Below the pieces are notes generated by a model. The model saw only the letters and a list, made by a program, of their open reading frames with translations. It was not told where the DNA came from and made no database searches. The position numbers and the translations under genes were made by a program. This document shows positions 37,649-45,701 of a DNA stretch of 64,000 nucleotides, piece after piece; position 1 is the stretch's first letter; every line of letters starts with the position of its first letter. The stretch is from Pseudomonadota bacterium (GTDB lineage: Bacteria; Pseudomonadota; Gammaproteobacteria; Xanthomonadales; Xanthomonadaceae): contig JAFECB010000016.1 of NCBI GenBank assembly GCA_018242365.1, positions 62,001-126,000 on the forward strand, written 5' to 3'.

Positions 37649-38299
37649 CTATTCGCGGGTGATGGTGCAGGCGTAAATCAGTTCGCAGGCGCCATCACCG
37701 CTGTCATCACGACGCAAGGAGCTGACCCAGTGCCAGCCATCCTTGCGGTCGATGCGCACCAGCCAGCCATCGATGCGCAGGTTGTCGCCGGCTTCGACCG
37801 CGTCCAAAGCGCTGGCCACCTCCTCGCTGGCCGGGATGATGTGCATGTTGCTGGCGCTGCGCACGATCTCGGGCGGAGGAATCGGCGGCTGGTCGCGCCA
37901 TCGGTAGCTGAAGAAACGACTGCCCTGGCTGATCGCGAGCTGATCCAACACCGCGTTCTCGCGCATGCGGCCCCAACCCAAGGCCAGGTCGGTGGGTGAA
38001 AACCGGGCGCCGGCATCGAAATAGTAGTTCTCGCGGCGCAGTACCCTCGCTTCAACGCTGAAGCCAGCAAGTGGCGTGAGCGTGCTTTCTGCCAGCGGCG
38101 GCAGCGCCAATCCCGCAGGGACCGGCGTCTGCAGCGGCATTTCGCCGCGTGTGACGCGCGGAGGGGGCGGGCAGGCGGCATTGGCAAGGGTTTCGCGCGT
38201 GGCCTGCGGCAGTTGCGATCCCGGGGGATGGGCCAGGAACCACGCCACCAGCAGGTAGCCGGCGATGAACACGAGGACGAGTGCGACACGCGACCGCAT
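37649..38299 (-). CDS. Hypothetical membrane-anchored protein downstream of oxyR
   Basis: A 216-residue protein of unknown function. It has one N-terminal helix (about 5-23), a Pro-rich linker and a soluble domain. The C-terminal half has striking fixed-looking blocks: LALGWGRMRENAVLD, FFSYRW, SNMHIIPA, GDNLRIDGWLVRI and GWHWVSSLRRDD. Two Cys near the C-terminus (CELIYAC) could pair if the domain is periplasmic. It starts 15 bp after oxyR and is probably cotranscribed with it. Confidence 0.75.
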   Translation of the reverse strand: MRSRVALVLVFIAGYLLVAWFLAHPPGSQLPQATRETLANAACPPPPRVTRGEMPLQTPVPAGLALPPLAESTLTPLAGFSVEARVLRRENYYFDAGARFSPTDLALGWGRMRENAVLDQLAISQGSRFFSYRWRDQPPIPPPEIVRSASNMHIIPASEEVASALDAVEAGDNLRIDGWLVRIDRKDGWHWVSSLRRDDSGDGACELIYACTITRE

Positions 38300-38314
38300 C
38301 GGAATCTGCTTCGA

Positions 38315-39220
38315 TCAAGCCTGGGCCAATTGTGCCTGTGCCAGTTCCGCGATGCGGGTTCCCAGTCGCTGCAGGAAGCCGTCCAGTGCCGAGGACTTGC
38401 GCCAGACCAGGGCGATCCGCCGACTGGGGGCCGGCGATTGGAAGGGGATCAGCTGGATCGTGGGCGATTGCAGGATGGGGGAATGCACCGACAGCGCCGG
38501 CAGCAAGGTGACGCCAACGCCGGCTGCCACCATCTGCCGCAGGGTTTCCAGGCTGGTGGCGCGGAAGCCGGATTTCTCCTGCGCACCGGTCAGCCGGCAC
38601 ACGTCCAGCGCCTGATCCCGCAGGCAATGGCCGTCTTCCAGCAACAGCAAGGTCTCGCTACCGAGGGCATCGACCGCCATCCTGCGCTGCCGGGCAAGCG
38701 GATGGCCGGAGGGCGCGGCAAACAGGAAGGGCTCCTCGAACAGGAACTGGGCGTGAAGTTGCTCGTCGTGGAGCGGCAGGGCCAGCAGGGCGGCATCCAG
38801 CTTCCCATCACGCAGGCGTTGCAGCAGGACGTCGCTCTTTTCCTCGACCAGCAACAATTCCAGTTGCGGAAAGCTTTCCCGCAGCGGCGGCACGACATGC
38901 GGCAACAGATAGGGACCCAAAGTCGGGAATACGCCCAGGCGCAGGCTGCCGGATTCCGGATCGCGGCTGCGGCGGGCGGCGTCCTTCAATTCCTGCACCT
39001 CGGCGACGATCCGGCGTGCCCGCTGCACCGCATCCTGACCGGCGCGGGTCAGCATCACCTTGCGCGGGGCACGTTCGATCAGGGCCACGCCCAGTTCGTC
39101 CTCCAGCTTCCTGATCTGGGTGGACAGCGTGGGTTGGCTGACGAAGCAGGCCTCGGCCGCCTTGCCGAAATGGCGCAGGTCGGCCAACGCGATCAGGTAG
39201 TTGAGGTCGCGCAGGTTCAT
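38315..39220 (-). CDS. oxyR: Hydrogen-peroxide-inducible activator OxyR
   Basis: A 301-residue LysR-type regulator. The N-terminal winged helix reads MNLRDLNYLIALADLRHFGKAAE..SQPTLSTQIRKLE. The redox cysteines are at exactly the E. coli positions, Cys199 and Cys208 (GHCLRDQALDVC), so it should sense peroxide by disulfide formation. Its start overlaps the stop of the VOC gene (ATGA), and it lies downstream of ahpC-ahpF, its usual targets. A candidate OxyR operator precedes ahpC at 42005-42041. Confidence 0.96.
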   Translation of the reverse strand: MNLRDLNYLIALADLRHFGKAAEACFVSQPTLSTQIRKLEDELGVALIERAPRKVMLTRAGQDAVQRARRIVAEVQELKDAARRSRDPESGSLRLGVFPTLGPYLLPHVVPPLRESFPQLELLLVEEKSDVLLQRLRDGKLDAALLALPLHDEQLHAQFLFEEPFLFAAPSGHPLARQRRMAVDALGSETLLLLEDGHCLRDQALDVCRLTGAQEKSGFRATSLETLRQMVAAGVGVTLLPALSVHSPILQSPTIQLIPFQSPAPSRRIALVWRKSSALDGFLQRLGTRIAELAQAQLAQA

Positions 39221-39639
39221 GCGACGGGCCCCTTGAGCTCGATGGTATTGCCGTCCGGATCGCTGAAATACATCGAGGGGCCGTCGCCCTCCGCACCGAA
39301 GTTGTGCGAGGCCGGGCCATGCGGCTGCAGCCCGTATCCGGCGAGGTGGTGGACGATGCCGGTCTCGTCGAAAGGCTCGATGCGCAGGCACAGGTGATCG
39401 AGATTGCGGCCTTCGCGGCCTGGCGCCGCACCGCCGCGCGCGCCGAGTCTGCCGTCGATGGCGATGAGGTCGATCATCGACGCGCCCGCGCGCAGGTGGC
39501 GCAGCCCGAGGTCGTCGCGTCGCCGCTCGACCTCGCAGCCGAGCAACTCGCGGTAGAAGGCCTCGGCGCGATCGAGATCGCGCACGCGCAGCACCACATG
39601 GTCGAGGCGCTGGACCGCGAACGGAGGCCGGCCGCCCAT
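39217..39639 (-). CDS. VOC-family (glyoxalase/dioxygenase fold) protein
   Basis: A 140-residue vicinal-oxygen-chelate protein of two beta-alpha-beta3 modules: RLDHVVLRVRDLDRAEAFYRELLG and LDHLCLRIEPFDE..SMYFSDPDGNTIELKG. Metal ligands His (LDHVV, LDHLC) and Glu (IELKG) are present. It could be a glyoxalase, a thiol transferase or an uncharacterised dioxygenase. It is 1 bp after ahpF and overlaps oxyR, so it belongs to the peroxide-response unit, suggesting a detoxification role. Confidence 0.88.
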   Translation of the reverse strand: MGGRPPFAVQRLDHVVLRVRDLDRAEAFYRELLGCEVERRRDDLGLRHLRAGASMIDLIAIDGRLGARGGAAPGREGRNLDHLCLRIEPFDETGIVHHLAGYGLQPHGPASHNFGAEGDGPSMYFSDPDGNTIELKGPVA

Positions 39640-39640
39640 T

Positions 39641-41224
39641 TCAGGCAGCCTGCGCTTCGGCTTCCGCGGGAGCCGAATGTCGGATCAGGTGGTCGAACGC
39701 CGATAACGCTGCGGTCGAGCCACCGCCCATCGCGATGACAATCTGCTTGAACGGCTCGGTGGTGGCATCGCCGGCGGCGAACACGCCGGGCAGGCTGGTG
39801 TGGCCACGGTCATCGATCACGATTTCGCCGCGCGGGCTCAATGCCACACTGCCTTTCAGCCATTCGGTATTGGGCAGCAGGCCGATCTGCACGAATACGC
39901 CGCCCAGGTCCAGATCCTTGGCCTCGCCACTGGTGCGGTCGGTGAAGCGCAGCCCGGTAAGCTTGCTGCCGTCGCCGAGCATCTCGGTGGTCTGCGCGTT
40001 CAGGTGTACGGCGGTGTTGGGCAGGCTGTGCAGCTTGCGTTGCAGCACCGCATCGGCGCGCAGCTTGCCATCGAATTCCAGCACGGTGACATGTTCCACC
40101 ACACCGGCCAGATCGATCGCGGCCTCGATACCGGAATTGCCACCGCCAATCACCGCGACCTTCTTGCCCTTGAACAACGGGCCGTCGCAATGCGGACAGT
40201 AGGTCACGCCCTTGGTGCGGTATTCGGCTTCGCCGGGCACGCCAGTCTGCCGCCAGCGGGCGCCGGGGGCGAGGATCACGGTCTTGCCGCGCAGGGTGGC
40301 ACCGCTTTCCAGTTCGATGCCGGTCAGCGCACCTTCGTGGGTGGCCGGCAGCAGCGCCTTGGCGCGCTGCGCGGTGATCACCTCGACGCCGTAGCTGCGC
40401 ACATGCGCTTCCAGCGAGGCGGCCAGCTTCGGCCCTTCGGTGTATTCGACCGAAGGGAAGTTCTCGATCGACAGGGTGTCCTGCACCTGGCCGCCGAAAC
40501 GCTCGGCGACGAGGCCCGTGCGGATACCCTTGCGGGCGGCGTAGATCGCCGCCGCCGCGCCTGCTGGGCCGCCACCGACGATCAGCACGTCGTACGGCGC
40601 GCGTTCGTTCAGCGCTTCCGCCGCGCGTGCCGCCGCGCCGGTATCGAGCTTGGCCAATATTTGTTCGATGCTCATGCGGCCGGCGTCGAACTCGACTCCG
40701 TTCATGTAGACGGTGGGCACCGAGAGGATGTTCTTCTGCGTCACCTCCTCCTCGAACAGGGCGCCGTCGATGGCGATGTGCCGGATGCGCGGGTTGAGCA
40801 CGCTCATCGCATTCAGCGCCTGCACGGTGTCCGGGCAGCTCTGGCAATGCAGTGACATGAAGGTCTCGAACCGATACTCGCCATCCAGCGCACGAATCTG
40901 TGCGGCGAGCGCTTCATCGATCTTGACCGGATGCCCGCCGACCTGCAGCAGGGCCAGCACCAGCGACGTGAATTCGTGGCCCAGCGGCACGCCGGCAAAC
41001 GCCACCGCGACATCACTGTCGACACGGCGGATCTCGAACGAAGGCCTGCGTTCGGCCGATCCTTGGGCGCGGGCAATCTTCGGTGACAGCGCGGCGATTT
41101 GGCCCAGCAATTCATCCAGTTCGCGCGCGGCTTCGGAGTCGTCCAGCGTGGCGATGAGGGTGATCGGGTACTGAAGCTTTTCCAGGTAGGCGGCGAGCTG
41201 GGTCTTGAGGCTGGCATCCAACAT
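39641..41224 (-). CDS. ahpF: Alkyl hydroperoxide reductase subunit F (AhpF)
   Basis: A 527-residue flavoprotein disulfide reductase that passes electrons from NAD(P)H to AhpC. Its tandem thioredoxin-like N-terminal domain has Cys127-x-x-Cys130 (LHCQSCPD). The C-terminal reductase has GGGPAG (217-222), the redox pair Cys343-x-x-Cys346 (CPHC) and GGGNSG. The start at 41224 has AAGGAG at good spacing. It lies 143 bp after ahpC; a hairpin at 41334-41354 lies between them. VOC and oxyR follow without a gap. Confidence 0.96.
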   Translation of the reverse strand: MLDASLKTQLAAYLEKLQYPITLIATLDDSEAARELDELLGQIAALSPKIARAQGSAERRPSFEIRRVDSDVAVAFAGVPLGHEFTSLVLALLQVGGHPVKIDEALAAQIRALDGEYRFETFMSLHCQSCPDTVQALNAMSVLNPRIRHIAIDGALFEEEVTQKNILSVPTVYMNGVEFDAGRMSIEQILAKLDTGAAARAAEALNERAPYDVLIVGGGPAGAAAAIYAARKGIRTGLVAERFGGQVQDTLSIENFPSVEYTEGPKLAASLEAHVRSYGVEVITAQRAKALLPATHEGALTGIELESGATLRGKTVILAPGARWRQTGVPGEAEYRTKGVTYCPHCDGPLFKGKKVAVIGGGNSGIEAAIDLAGVVEHVTVLEFDGKLRADAVLQRKLHSLPNTAVHLNAQTTEMLGDGSKLTGLRFTDRTSGEAKDLDLGGVFVQIGLLPNTEWLKGSVALSPRGEIVIDDRGHTSLPGVFAAGDATTEPFKQIVIAMGGGSTAALSAFDHLIRHSAPAEAEAQAA

Positions 41225-41333
41225 GGCGGGTCTCCTTGCATGGAATTCAGGTGCAGGCACCCGTTCCGCGCGAGGCAGAGCGGGTCGATGAAAGAGCTGG
41301 GTGAAATCGACGGCGGGGATCGGTTTCACGCAG

Positions 41334-41354
41334 CCCTCTCCAAGGGGGAGAGGG
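41334..41354 (-). terminator. Hairpin between ahpC and ahpF
   Basis: CCCTCTCC and GGAGAGGG form a perfect 8-bp stem around a 5-base loop, 13 bases past the ahpC stop. No U-run follows. It may stabilise the ahpC transcript 3' end or partly block readthrough into ahpF, giving more peroxidase than reductase. A similar CCCTCTCC palindrome is a common dispersed sequence in related genomes, so it could also be a mere repeat. Confidence 0.55.
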
Positions 41355-41367
41355 TGCGATGGCGCGG

Positions 41368-41931
41368 TTAGATCTTGCCGACCAGATCCAGCGACGGGGT
41401 GATGGTCTTGGCACCTTCCTTCCACTTGGCCGGGCAGACCTCGTTCGGATGGCTGGCGACGAACTGCGCGGCCTTGAGCTTGCGCAGGGTTTCACTGACA
41501 TCACGGGCGATGGCGTTGTCGTGCACTTCCATGGTCTTGATCGTGCCGCTCGGGTCGATCACGAAGGTGCCGCGCAGGGCGAGGCCGGCTTCCGGGATAT
41601 GCACGCCGAAGGCATTGGTCAGGGTGTGGGTGGGGTCACCGACCAGCGGGAACTGCGCCTTGCTCACCGCCGGGCTGGTTTCGTGCCAGACCTTGTGGCT
41701 GAAATGGGTGTCGGTGGTGACGATGTAGACCTCGGCACCGGCCTTCTGGAATTCGCCGTAATGCTCGGCGGCATCTTCGATTTCGGTCGGGCAATTGAAG
41801 GTGAAGGCGGCCGGCATGAAGATCACGACCGACCACTTGCCCTTCAGGTCGGCGTCCGTGACGGTGATGAACTTGCCGTTGTGGAAGGCGTCGGCCTTGA
41901 AAGGCTGGACTTGGGTATTGATCAGGGACAT
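41368..41931 (-). CDS. ahpC: Alkyl hydroperoxide reductase subunit C (AhpC)
   Basis: A 187-residue typical 2-Cys peroxiredoxin. Peroxidatic Cys47 lies in FTFNCPTE and resolving Cys166 in NEVCPAKW; the C-terminal YF-type helix region is present in shortened form. It reduces H2O2 and organic peroxides and is recycled by AhpF. The start at 41931 has AGGAG about 8 bases upstream. A candidate promoter (41976-42004) and OxyR site (42005-42041) sit just upstream, in an unusually AT-rich patch. Confidence 0.97.
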   Translation of the reverse strand: MSLINTQVQPFKADAFHNGKFITVTDADLKGKWSVVIFMPAAFTFNCPTEIEDAAEHYGEFQKAGAEVYIVTTDTHFSHKVWHETSPAVSKAQFPLVGDPTHTLTNAFGVHIPEAGLALRGTFVIDPSGTIKTMEVHDNAIARDVSETLRKLKAAQFVASHPNEVCPAKWKEGAKTITPSLDLVGKI

Positions 41932-41975
41932 CGGAGTGCTCCTAGGCTGGGTGTTGGGTGGACTGGAACGGAGCC

Positions 41976-42004
41976 AGCATAGGCTCGGCATATCAATAAG
42001 TAAA
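41976..42004 (-). promoter_or_regulatory. Candidate sigma-70 promoter for ahpC
   Basis: On the minus strand, TTTACT (42004-41999) and TATGCT (41981-41976) are separated by exactly 17 bp, each matching the consensus at four of six positions. This would start the transcript near 41969, about 38 bases before the ahpC ATG. The weak -35 directly abutting the OxyR-like site fits an activator-dependent promoter. Inferred from sequence only. Confidence 0.5.
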
Positions 42005-42041
42005 ATTGATTATTGATATATAATCGATAAATAAAAACTAT
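42005..42041. promoter_or_regulatory. Candidate OxyR operator upstream of ahpC
   Basis: The sequence fits the OxyR pattern ATAG-N7-CTAT-N7-ATAG-N7-CTAT with ATTG, ATAT, ATAA and CTAT at the right spacing, 13 of 16 specified bases. It ends exactly at the -35 of the candidate ahpC promoter, the usual place for OxyR activation, and oxyR is in the same operon. The patch is AT-rich, so chance matching is possible. A perfect TATAAT at 42019-42024 on the plus strand could serve prmC. Confidence 0.55.
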
Positions 42042-42094
42042 CATTACCGATGCGAATCGTTGACGCTGCGGGCCGTGGCCGCGACCATCCCGCG

Positions 42095-42928
42095 ATGCCC
42101 GCCGCCGCTACCACCGTGTCCACGCTGCTGGCCCATGCGTGCCAGCGGATCGATCCGACTGATGCCGACATCCTGCTGGCGCATGCCTTGGGACGCTCGC
42201 GCAGCTGGCTGTTCGCGCATGCCGATGACGGTTTGAGCGATTCCGAGTTGGCAAGCTTCGAAGCCTTGCTGCAGCGCAGAGTCATTGGCGAGCCGGTGGC
42301 CTACCTGACGGGCAGCCAGGGCTTCTGGACGCTGGATCTGCTGGTAACGCCTGCGACCCTGATTCCACGTCCCGAGACCGAGCTCTTGGTCGAACAGGCG
42401 TTGGCGCGCATGCCGAACGATGCCGCCGTGCGTGTTGCCGATCTTGGCACCGGCAGCGGTGCGATTGCCCTTGCCATCGCGAAGGAACGCGCGCGCGCGC
42501 GGGTGGTGGCCGTGGACTTGAGCAAGGATGCATTGGACGTGGCGCGCGCCAATGCGGCGCGCAATGGCATCGGCAATGTCGAGTTTCGTCAGGGCAGCTG
42601 GCTGGAGCCGCTGCATGGGGACGGGTTCGATGTGATCGTGAGCAATCCGCCCTATGTCGCCGACGGCGATCCGCATCTGGCGCAGGGCGACCTGCGCTTC
42701 GAGCCGGCGCTGGCACTGGCCTGCGGGAAAGACGGTTTGGACGCGATTCGATTGATCATCGGCGGCGCCTCGAAGGCGCTGCGCCCAGACGGCTGGCTGC
42801 TGTTCGAACACGGATTTGATCAAGCCACCGCGGTGCGCAGCCTGCTTGCGGATGCAGGATTCGGCGAGGTCGAAACCTTGCGCGACCTGGAGGCGCGCGA
42901 TCGGGTCACGCTGGGACGGGCACCGTAG
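42095..42928 (+). CDS. prmC: Peptide chain release factor N5-glutamine methyltransferase PrmC
   Basis: A 277-residue SAM-dependent enzyme that methylates the GGQ glutamine of RF1 and RF2. The N-terminal helical domain is followed by TLIPRPETELLVEQ, VADLGTGSGAIALA and the catalytic VSNPPYVA. ATG 42095 gives exactly the E. coli length; an in-frame ATG at 42050 would add 15 residues but start only 9 bp after the AT-rich OxyR-like site. Its substrate gene prfA is 20 kb away here. Confidence 0.95.
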   Translation: MPAAATTVSTLLAHACQRIDPTDADILLAHALGRSRSWLFAHADDGLSDSELASFEALLQRRVIGEPVAYLTGSQGFWTLDLLVTPATLIPRPETELLVEQALARMPNDAAVRVADLGTGSGAIALAIAKERARARVVAVDLSKDALDVARANAARNGIGNVEFRQGSWLEPLHGDGFDVIVSNPPYVADGDPHLAQGDLRFEPALALACGKDGLDAIRLIIGGASKALRPDGWLLFEHGFDQATAVRSLLADAGFGEVETLRDLEARDRVTLGRAP

Positions 42929-42943
42929 AAATCCACCGAAGTT

Positions 42944-43021
42944 GTGGGAGCGCACCGCAGGGGCGCGACAGCTGACATGTGGATCGCACCCCTCGGCCTT
43001 CGGCCTCGGTGTGCTCCTACA
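42944..43021. repeat. Palindromic REP-like element, copy D
   Basis: A short arm (42944-42968, GTGGGAGCGCACCGCAGG...) pairs with an inverted long arm (42984-43021) containing GGCC-ttc-GGCC, around a 15-bp spacer. It fills most of the 124 bp between prmC and the aminopeptidase gene. The short/long arrangement is the same as copy C. Confidence 0.9.
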
Positions 43022-43052
43022 ATGGGTGCATCAGACTCCAGGCCGTTGACCC

Positions 43053-43997
43053 ATGCGCACCTTGTATCCCGCCATCGAGCCCTACCAGACCGGAACCCTG
43101 CAGGTTGATGCCCGTCACCGCCTGTACTACGAACAATGCGGCAACCCCGACGGCAAGCCGGTGGTGCTGTTGCATGGCGGTCCCGGCGCGGGCTGTTCGG
43201 ACACGATGCGGCGCTTCCACGATCCAGCGAAGTACCGGATCGTGCTGTTCGACCAGCGCGGCAGCGGGCGCAGCACGCCGCATGCCGATCTGACCGACAA
43301 CACCACCTGGGATCTGGTCGCCGACATCGAGAAATTGCGCGAGCACCTCGCCATCGACCGTTGGCAGGTGTTCGGTGGCAGCTGGGGTTCGACCCTGGCG
43401 TTGGCCTACGCGGAAACACATCCCCAGCGCGTGACCGAGCTGGTACTGCGCGGGATCTTCATGCTGCGCCGCTGGGAGCTGGAATGGTTCTATCAGGAAG
43501 GTGCCTCGAGGCTGTTCCCGGATGCGTGGGCGCATTATCTGGCCGCGATTCCGGAGGTGGAACGTGGCGATCTCATCTCGGCGTTCCATCGTCGCTTGAC
43601 CAGCGACGACGAGGCCACGCGGCTGGCGGCAGCCAAGGCCTGGAGTATCTGGGAGGGCGGCACCAGCTACCTGCACATCCCCGCCGATTACGAGACCAGC
43701 CACGGCGATCCACGCTTCGCGCTGGCATTCGCCCGGATCGAGAACCACTACTTCGTCAATGGCGGCTTCTTCGAGATCGAGGACCAGCTATTGCGCGACG
43801 CGCACCGGATCGCCGATATCCCCGGCGTGATCGTGCATGGCCGCTATGACGTGGTCTGCCCGATCCAGAACGCGTTCGACCTGCGCGCCGTGTGGCCGAA
43901 GTCGGAGCTGCTGGTCAGTGTCGCCTCGGGACATTCCGCATTCGAGCCGGAAAACGCCGCGGCACTGGTGGAGGCGACGGACTGCTTCGCCGGTTGA
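43053..43997 (+). CDS. pip: Proline iminopeptidase (prolyl aminopeptidase, family S33)
   Basis: A 314-residue alpha/beta-hydrolase that removes N-terminal proline from peptides. It shows HGGPGAGCSDTMRRFHDP (oxyanion region), FDQRGSGRS, nucleophile Ser110 in GGSWGS, Asp in HGRYDVVCP and His in SGHSAFEP. Length and motifs match the Xanthomonas enzyme well. It is flanked on both sides by palindromic repeats and appears monocistronic. Confidence 0.95.
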   Translation: MRTLYPAIEPYQTGTLQVDARHRLYYEQCGNPDGKPVVLLHGGPGAGCSDTMRRFHDPAKYRIVLFDQRGSGRSTPHADLTDNTTWDLVADIEKLREHLAIDRWQVFGGSWGSTLALAYAETHPQRVTELVLRGIFMLRRWELEWFYQEGASRLFPDAWAHYLAAIPEVERGDLISAFHRRLTSDDEATRLAAAKAWSIWEGGTSYLHIPADYETSHGDPRFALAFARIENHYFVNGGFFEIEDQLLRDAHRIADIPGVIVHGRYDVVCPIQNAFDLRAVWPKSELLVSVASGHSAFEPENAAALVEATDCFAG

Positions 43998-44012
43998 TCA
44001 CTGATTGAGACC

Positions 44013-44099
44013 TGTGGGAGCGTACCGAGGCCGCAGGCCGAGGGCGCGAAACGGTCGAGTAAGCCCGAGGTCAGTCGCGCCCCTGCGGTGCACTCCAAC
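44013..44099. repeat. Palindromic REP-like element, copy E
   Basis: A long arm (44013-44049, TGTGGGAGCGTACCGAGG with GGCC-gca-GGCC) and an inverted short arm (44075-44099) are separated by 25 bp. It sits between the tail-to-tail pip and Nudix genes, where it could act as a transcript-end hairpin. Confidence 0.88.
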
Positions 44100-44103
44100 C
44101 GGT

Positions 44104-44646
44104 TCAATCGATCAGCGAACCATCCGGATTGCGCTCGATCATCCACAGTCCGGCCCAGAGTTTGAGGTCAAGCTCGTAGCCTTCGGCGTGTTTCTGCATC
44201 AGCCAACGTGGCGCATCGCTGCGTGGCACGGCATGCACGGTGATGTCCTCGTTGTCGACGCCGCCACCATCGCCCACTTTCACCAGTTCGCGGGCGCGCA
44301 CGAAGGCGATGCGCTCGTTGCTCATGCCGGAACTGGTCGGGCCGACCAGCAATACCTCGACGCGGCCGGGCGACCAGCCGGTTTCCTCGACCAATTCGCG
44401 TCGCGCGGCGTCGGCCAGGGTGTCGTGCGCACTCTCGTCCCCGACCAGGCCGGCCGGCATTTCGATCGTGCGCGCGCCCAACGGCACGCGGTATTGCTCG
44501 ACGAACAACACCTCATCGGCCGGCGTCACCGCGATCACGATCACCGCCATACCCTGGCCGTGGGTACGCTCGCAGGATTCCCAGGTGTCGATCTGCACCA
44601 GCCGCAGCCAGCGACCTTCGAACAAGGTTTGCTTGATATTGCCCAT
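44104..44646 (-). CDS. Nudix hydrolase, ADP-ribose pyrophosphatase-like
   Basis: A 180-residue Nudix protein with VIVIAVTPADEVLFVEQYRVP, EMPAGLVGDE and the core RRELVEETGW. The box has a short insertion between its first Gly/Glu and the RE-EE core, as seen in several ADP-sugar hydrolases. The likely reaction is cleavage of ADP-ribose or a similar ADP-sugar, unproven. It is distinct from NudE at 9.6 kb. Confidence 0.85.
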   Translation of the reverse strand: MGNIKQTLFEGRWLRLVQIDTWESCERTHGQGMAVIVIAVTPADEVLFVEQYRVPLGARTIEMPAGLVGDESAHDTLADAARRELVEETGWSPGRVEVLLVGPTSSGMSNERIAFVRARELVKVGDGGGVDNEDITVHAVPRSDAPRWLMQKHAEGYELDLKLWAGLWMIERNPDGSLID

Positions 44647-44673
44647 GCGAGGATGCTAACGCAGCCAGACACC

Positions 44674-44748
44674 TGCAGGAGCGCACCGCAGGGGCGCGAA
44701 AGTACCTTGTCGAAATCCCGGATCGCGCCCTTGCAGTGCGCTCCTACA
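44674..44748. repeat. Palindromic REP-like element, copy F
   Basis: Two short arms face each other, 44674-44699 and 44723-44748. The right arm, read on the minus strand, contains the TAG that terminates the exonuclease gene (44744-44746). The element fills most of the 97 bp between the exonuclease stop and the start of the Nudix gene. Confidence 0.88.
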
Positions 44749-45631
44749 GGCTTGCCGCATCCGCCAAGCGCTTGCGCGTCATTTCACCAAAGCCGATCCA
44801 GTCCGCCAATGCGGTCAACTCTGCAGCATCGCCACGGGCGCGCTGAAAATCGCCCTCGGGGAGTGGGGCATCCACGGCGACCGTGGTCAGTCTGCGCCAC
44901 AGCAAGGTTTGCTCACGCTGCTCGCGCAGGCGCGCGGCCATTTGCGTGGCCCCGCGCAGGCGCAGGAAGGGCACTTCGTCGATGCGTTCCAGTAGCGCGT
45001 CCAAGGTCCCGAAATGGGACAGCAGCACCGCTGCTGACTTCGGACCAATCCCGGTGACACCCGGAATGTTGTCCACCGCATCACCGGCCAGCGCGAGGTA
45101 GTCGGCGATCTGCTCGGCGCGCACGCCGTGGCGGGCCTTGACCCCCGCATGCCCCCAGCGTTGACCCTTGCCGAAGTCGTACTGTTCGTCGTCGGCCTGC
45201 AGGAGCTGGGAGAGATCCTTGTCGGCGGAAACAATCACGCTGCGGAAACCTTGCCCGCGCATCGCGTGGGCTGCGCTGCCGATCAGGTCATCTGCCTCGA
45301 AATCCGCATGCGCCAGCGTCACCAGACCGAGCGCTTCGCACAGGGCCTTGCACCAGGCGAACTGGCGCTTCAGCTCGGGTGGCGCAGGGTCGCGATTGGC
45401 CTTGTAGGCCGGATACAGGGCGTGGCGGAAATTGCTGCCGAGGCTCTCGTCGAAGGCAATGGCGATGTGGCGGGGGCGCTCCCGCTCCAGCAGTTCCAGC
45501 AGGAACCGTGCGAAGCCGTGCACCGCATTGGTGGGCCAGCCGTCGTCGTCGCGGAAGTCATCTGGCATCGAGTGCCAGGCGCGGAACACGTACAGCGAGG
45601 CGTCGACGAGGTGCAGGGTAGGCCGGGTCAT
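44744..45631 (-). CDS. 5'-3' exonuclease (PolI N-terminal / Xni-like)
   Basis: A 295-residue flap/5'-3' exonuclease homologous to the N-terminal domain of DNA polymerase I. Metal-binding acids are seen in LHLVDASLYVFRAW, IAFDESLGSNFRHALYPAYKANR, HADFEADDLIGS and VSADKDLSQLL; the helix-hairpin-helix is GDAVDNIPGVTGIGPKSA. It could process Okazaki or repair flaps. Its TAG stop codon is contributed by a palindromic repeat arm. Confidence 0.92.
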   Translation of the reverse strand: MTRPTLHLVDASLYVFRAWHSMPDDFRDDDGWPTNAVHGFARFLLELLERERPRHIAIAFDESLGSNFRHALYPAYKANRDPAPPELKRQFAWCKALCEALGLVTLAHADFEADDLIGSAAHAMRGQGFRSVIVSADKDLSQLLQADDEQYDFGKGQRWGHAGVKARHGVRAEQIADYLALAGDAVDNIPGVTGIGPKSAAVLLSHFGTLDALLERIDEVPFLRLRGATQMAARLREQREQTLLWRRLTTVAVDAPLPEGDFQRARGDAAELTALADWIGFGEMTRKRLADAASL

Positions 45632-45639
45632 GCCGGCAT

Positions 45640-45677
45640 TGTAGGAGTGCACCGACGCCGCAGGCCGAGGGGCGCGA
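45640..45677 (+). repeat. Single long arm of the palindromic repeat, copy G
   Basis: A lone long arm (TGTAGGAGTGCACCGACGCC, then GCAGGCCGAGGGGCGCGA) lies 8 bp upstream of the exonuclease start codon with no partner arm nearby. The change from GAGGCC to GACGCC breaks its inner GGCC palindrome. It occupies the 70 bp between the nitroreductase stop and the exonuclease start. Confidence 0.85.
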
Positions 45678-45701
45678 AGCGTGGCCCTCGAAAGAACGTG
45701 C

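Noticed and set aside
42050..42094. An upstream ATG for prmC.
   Set aside because: It starts 9 bp after the AT-rich operator-like patch, with no ribosome-binding site, and the extra 15 residues are not needed for the family length.
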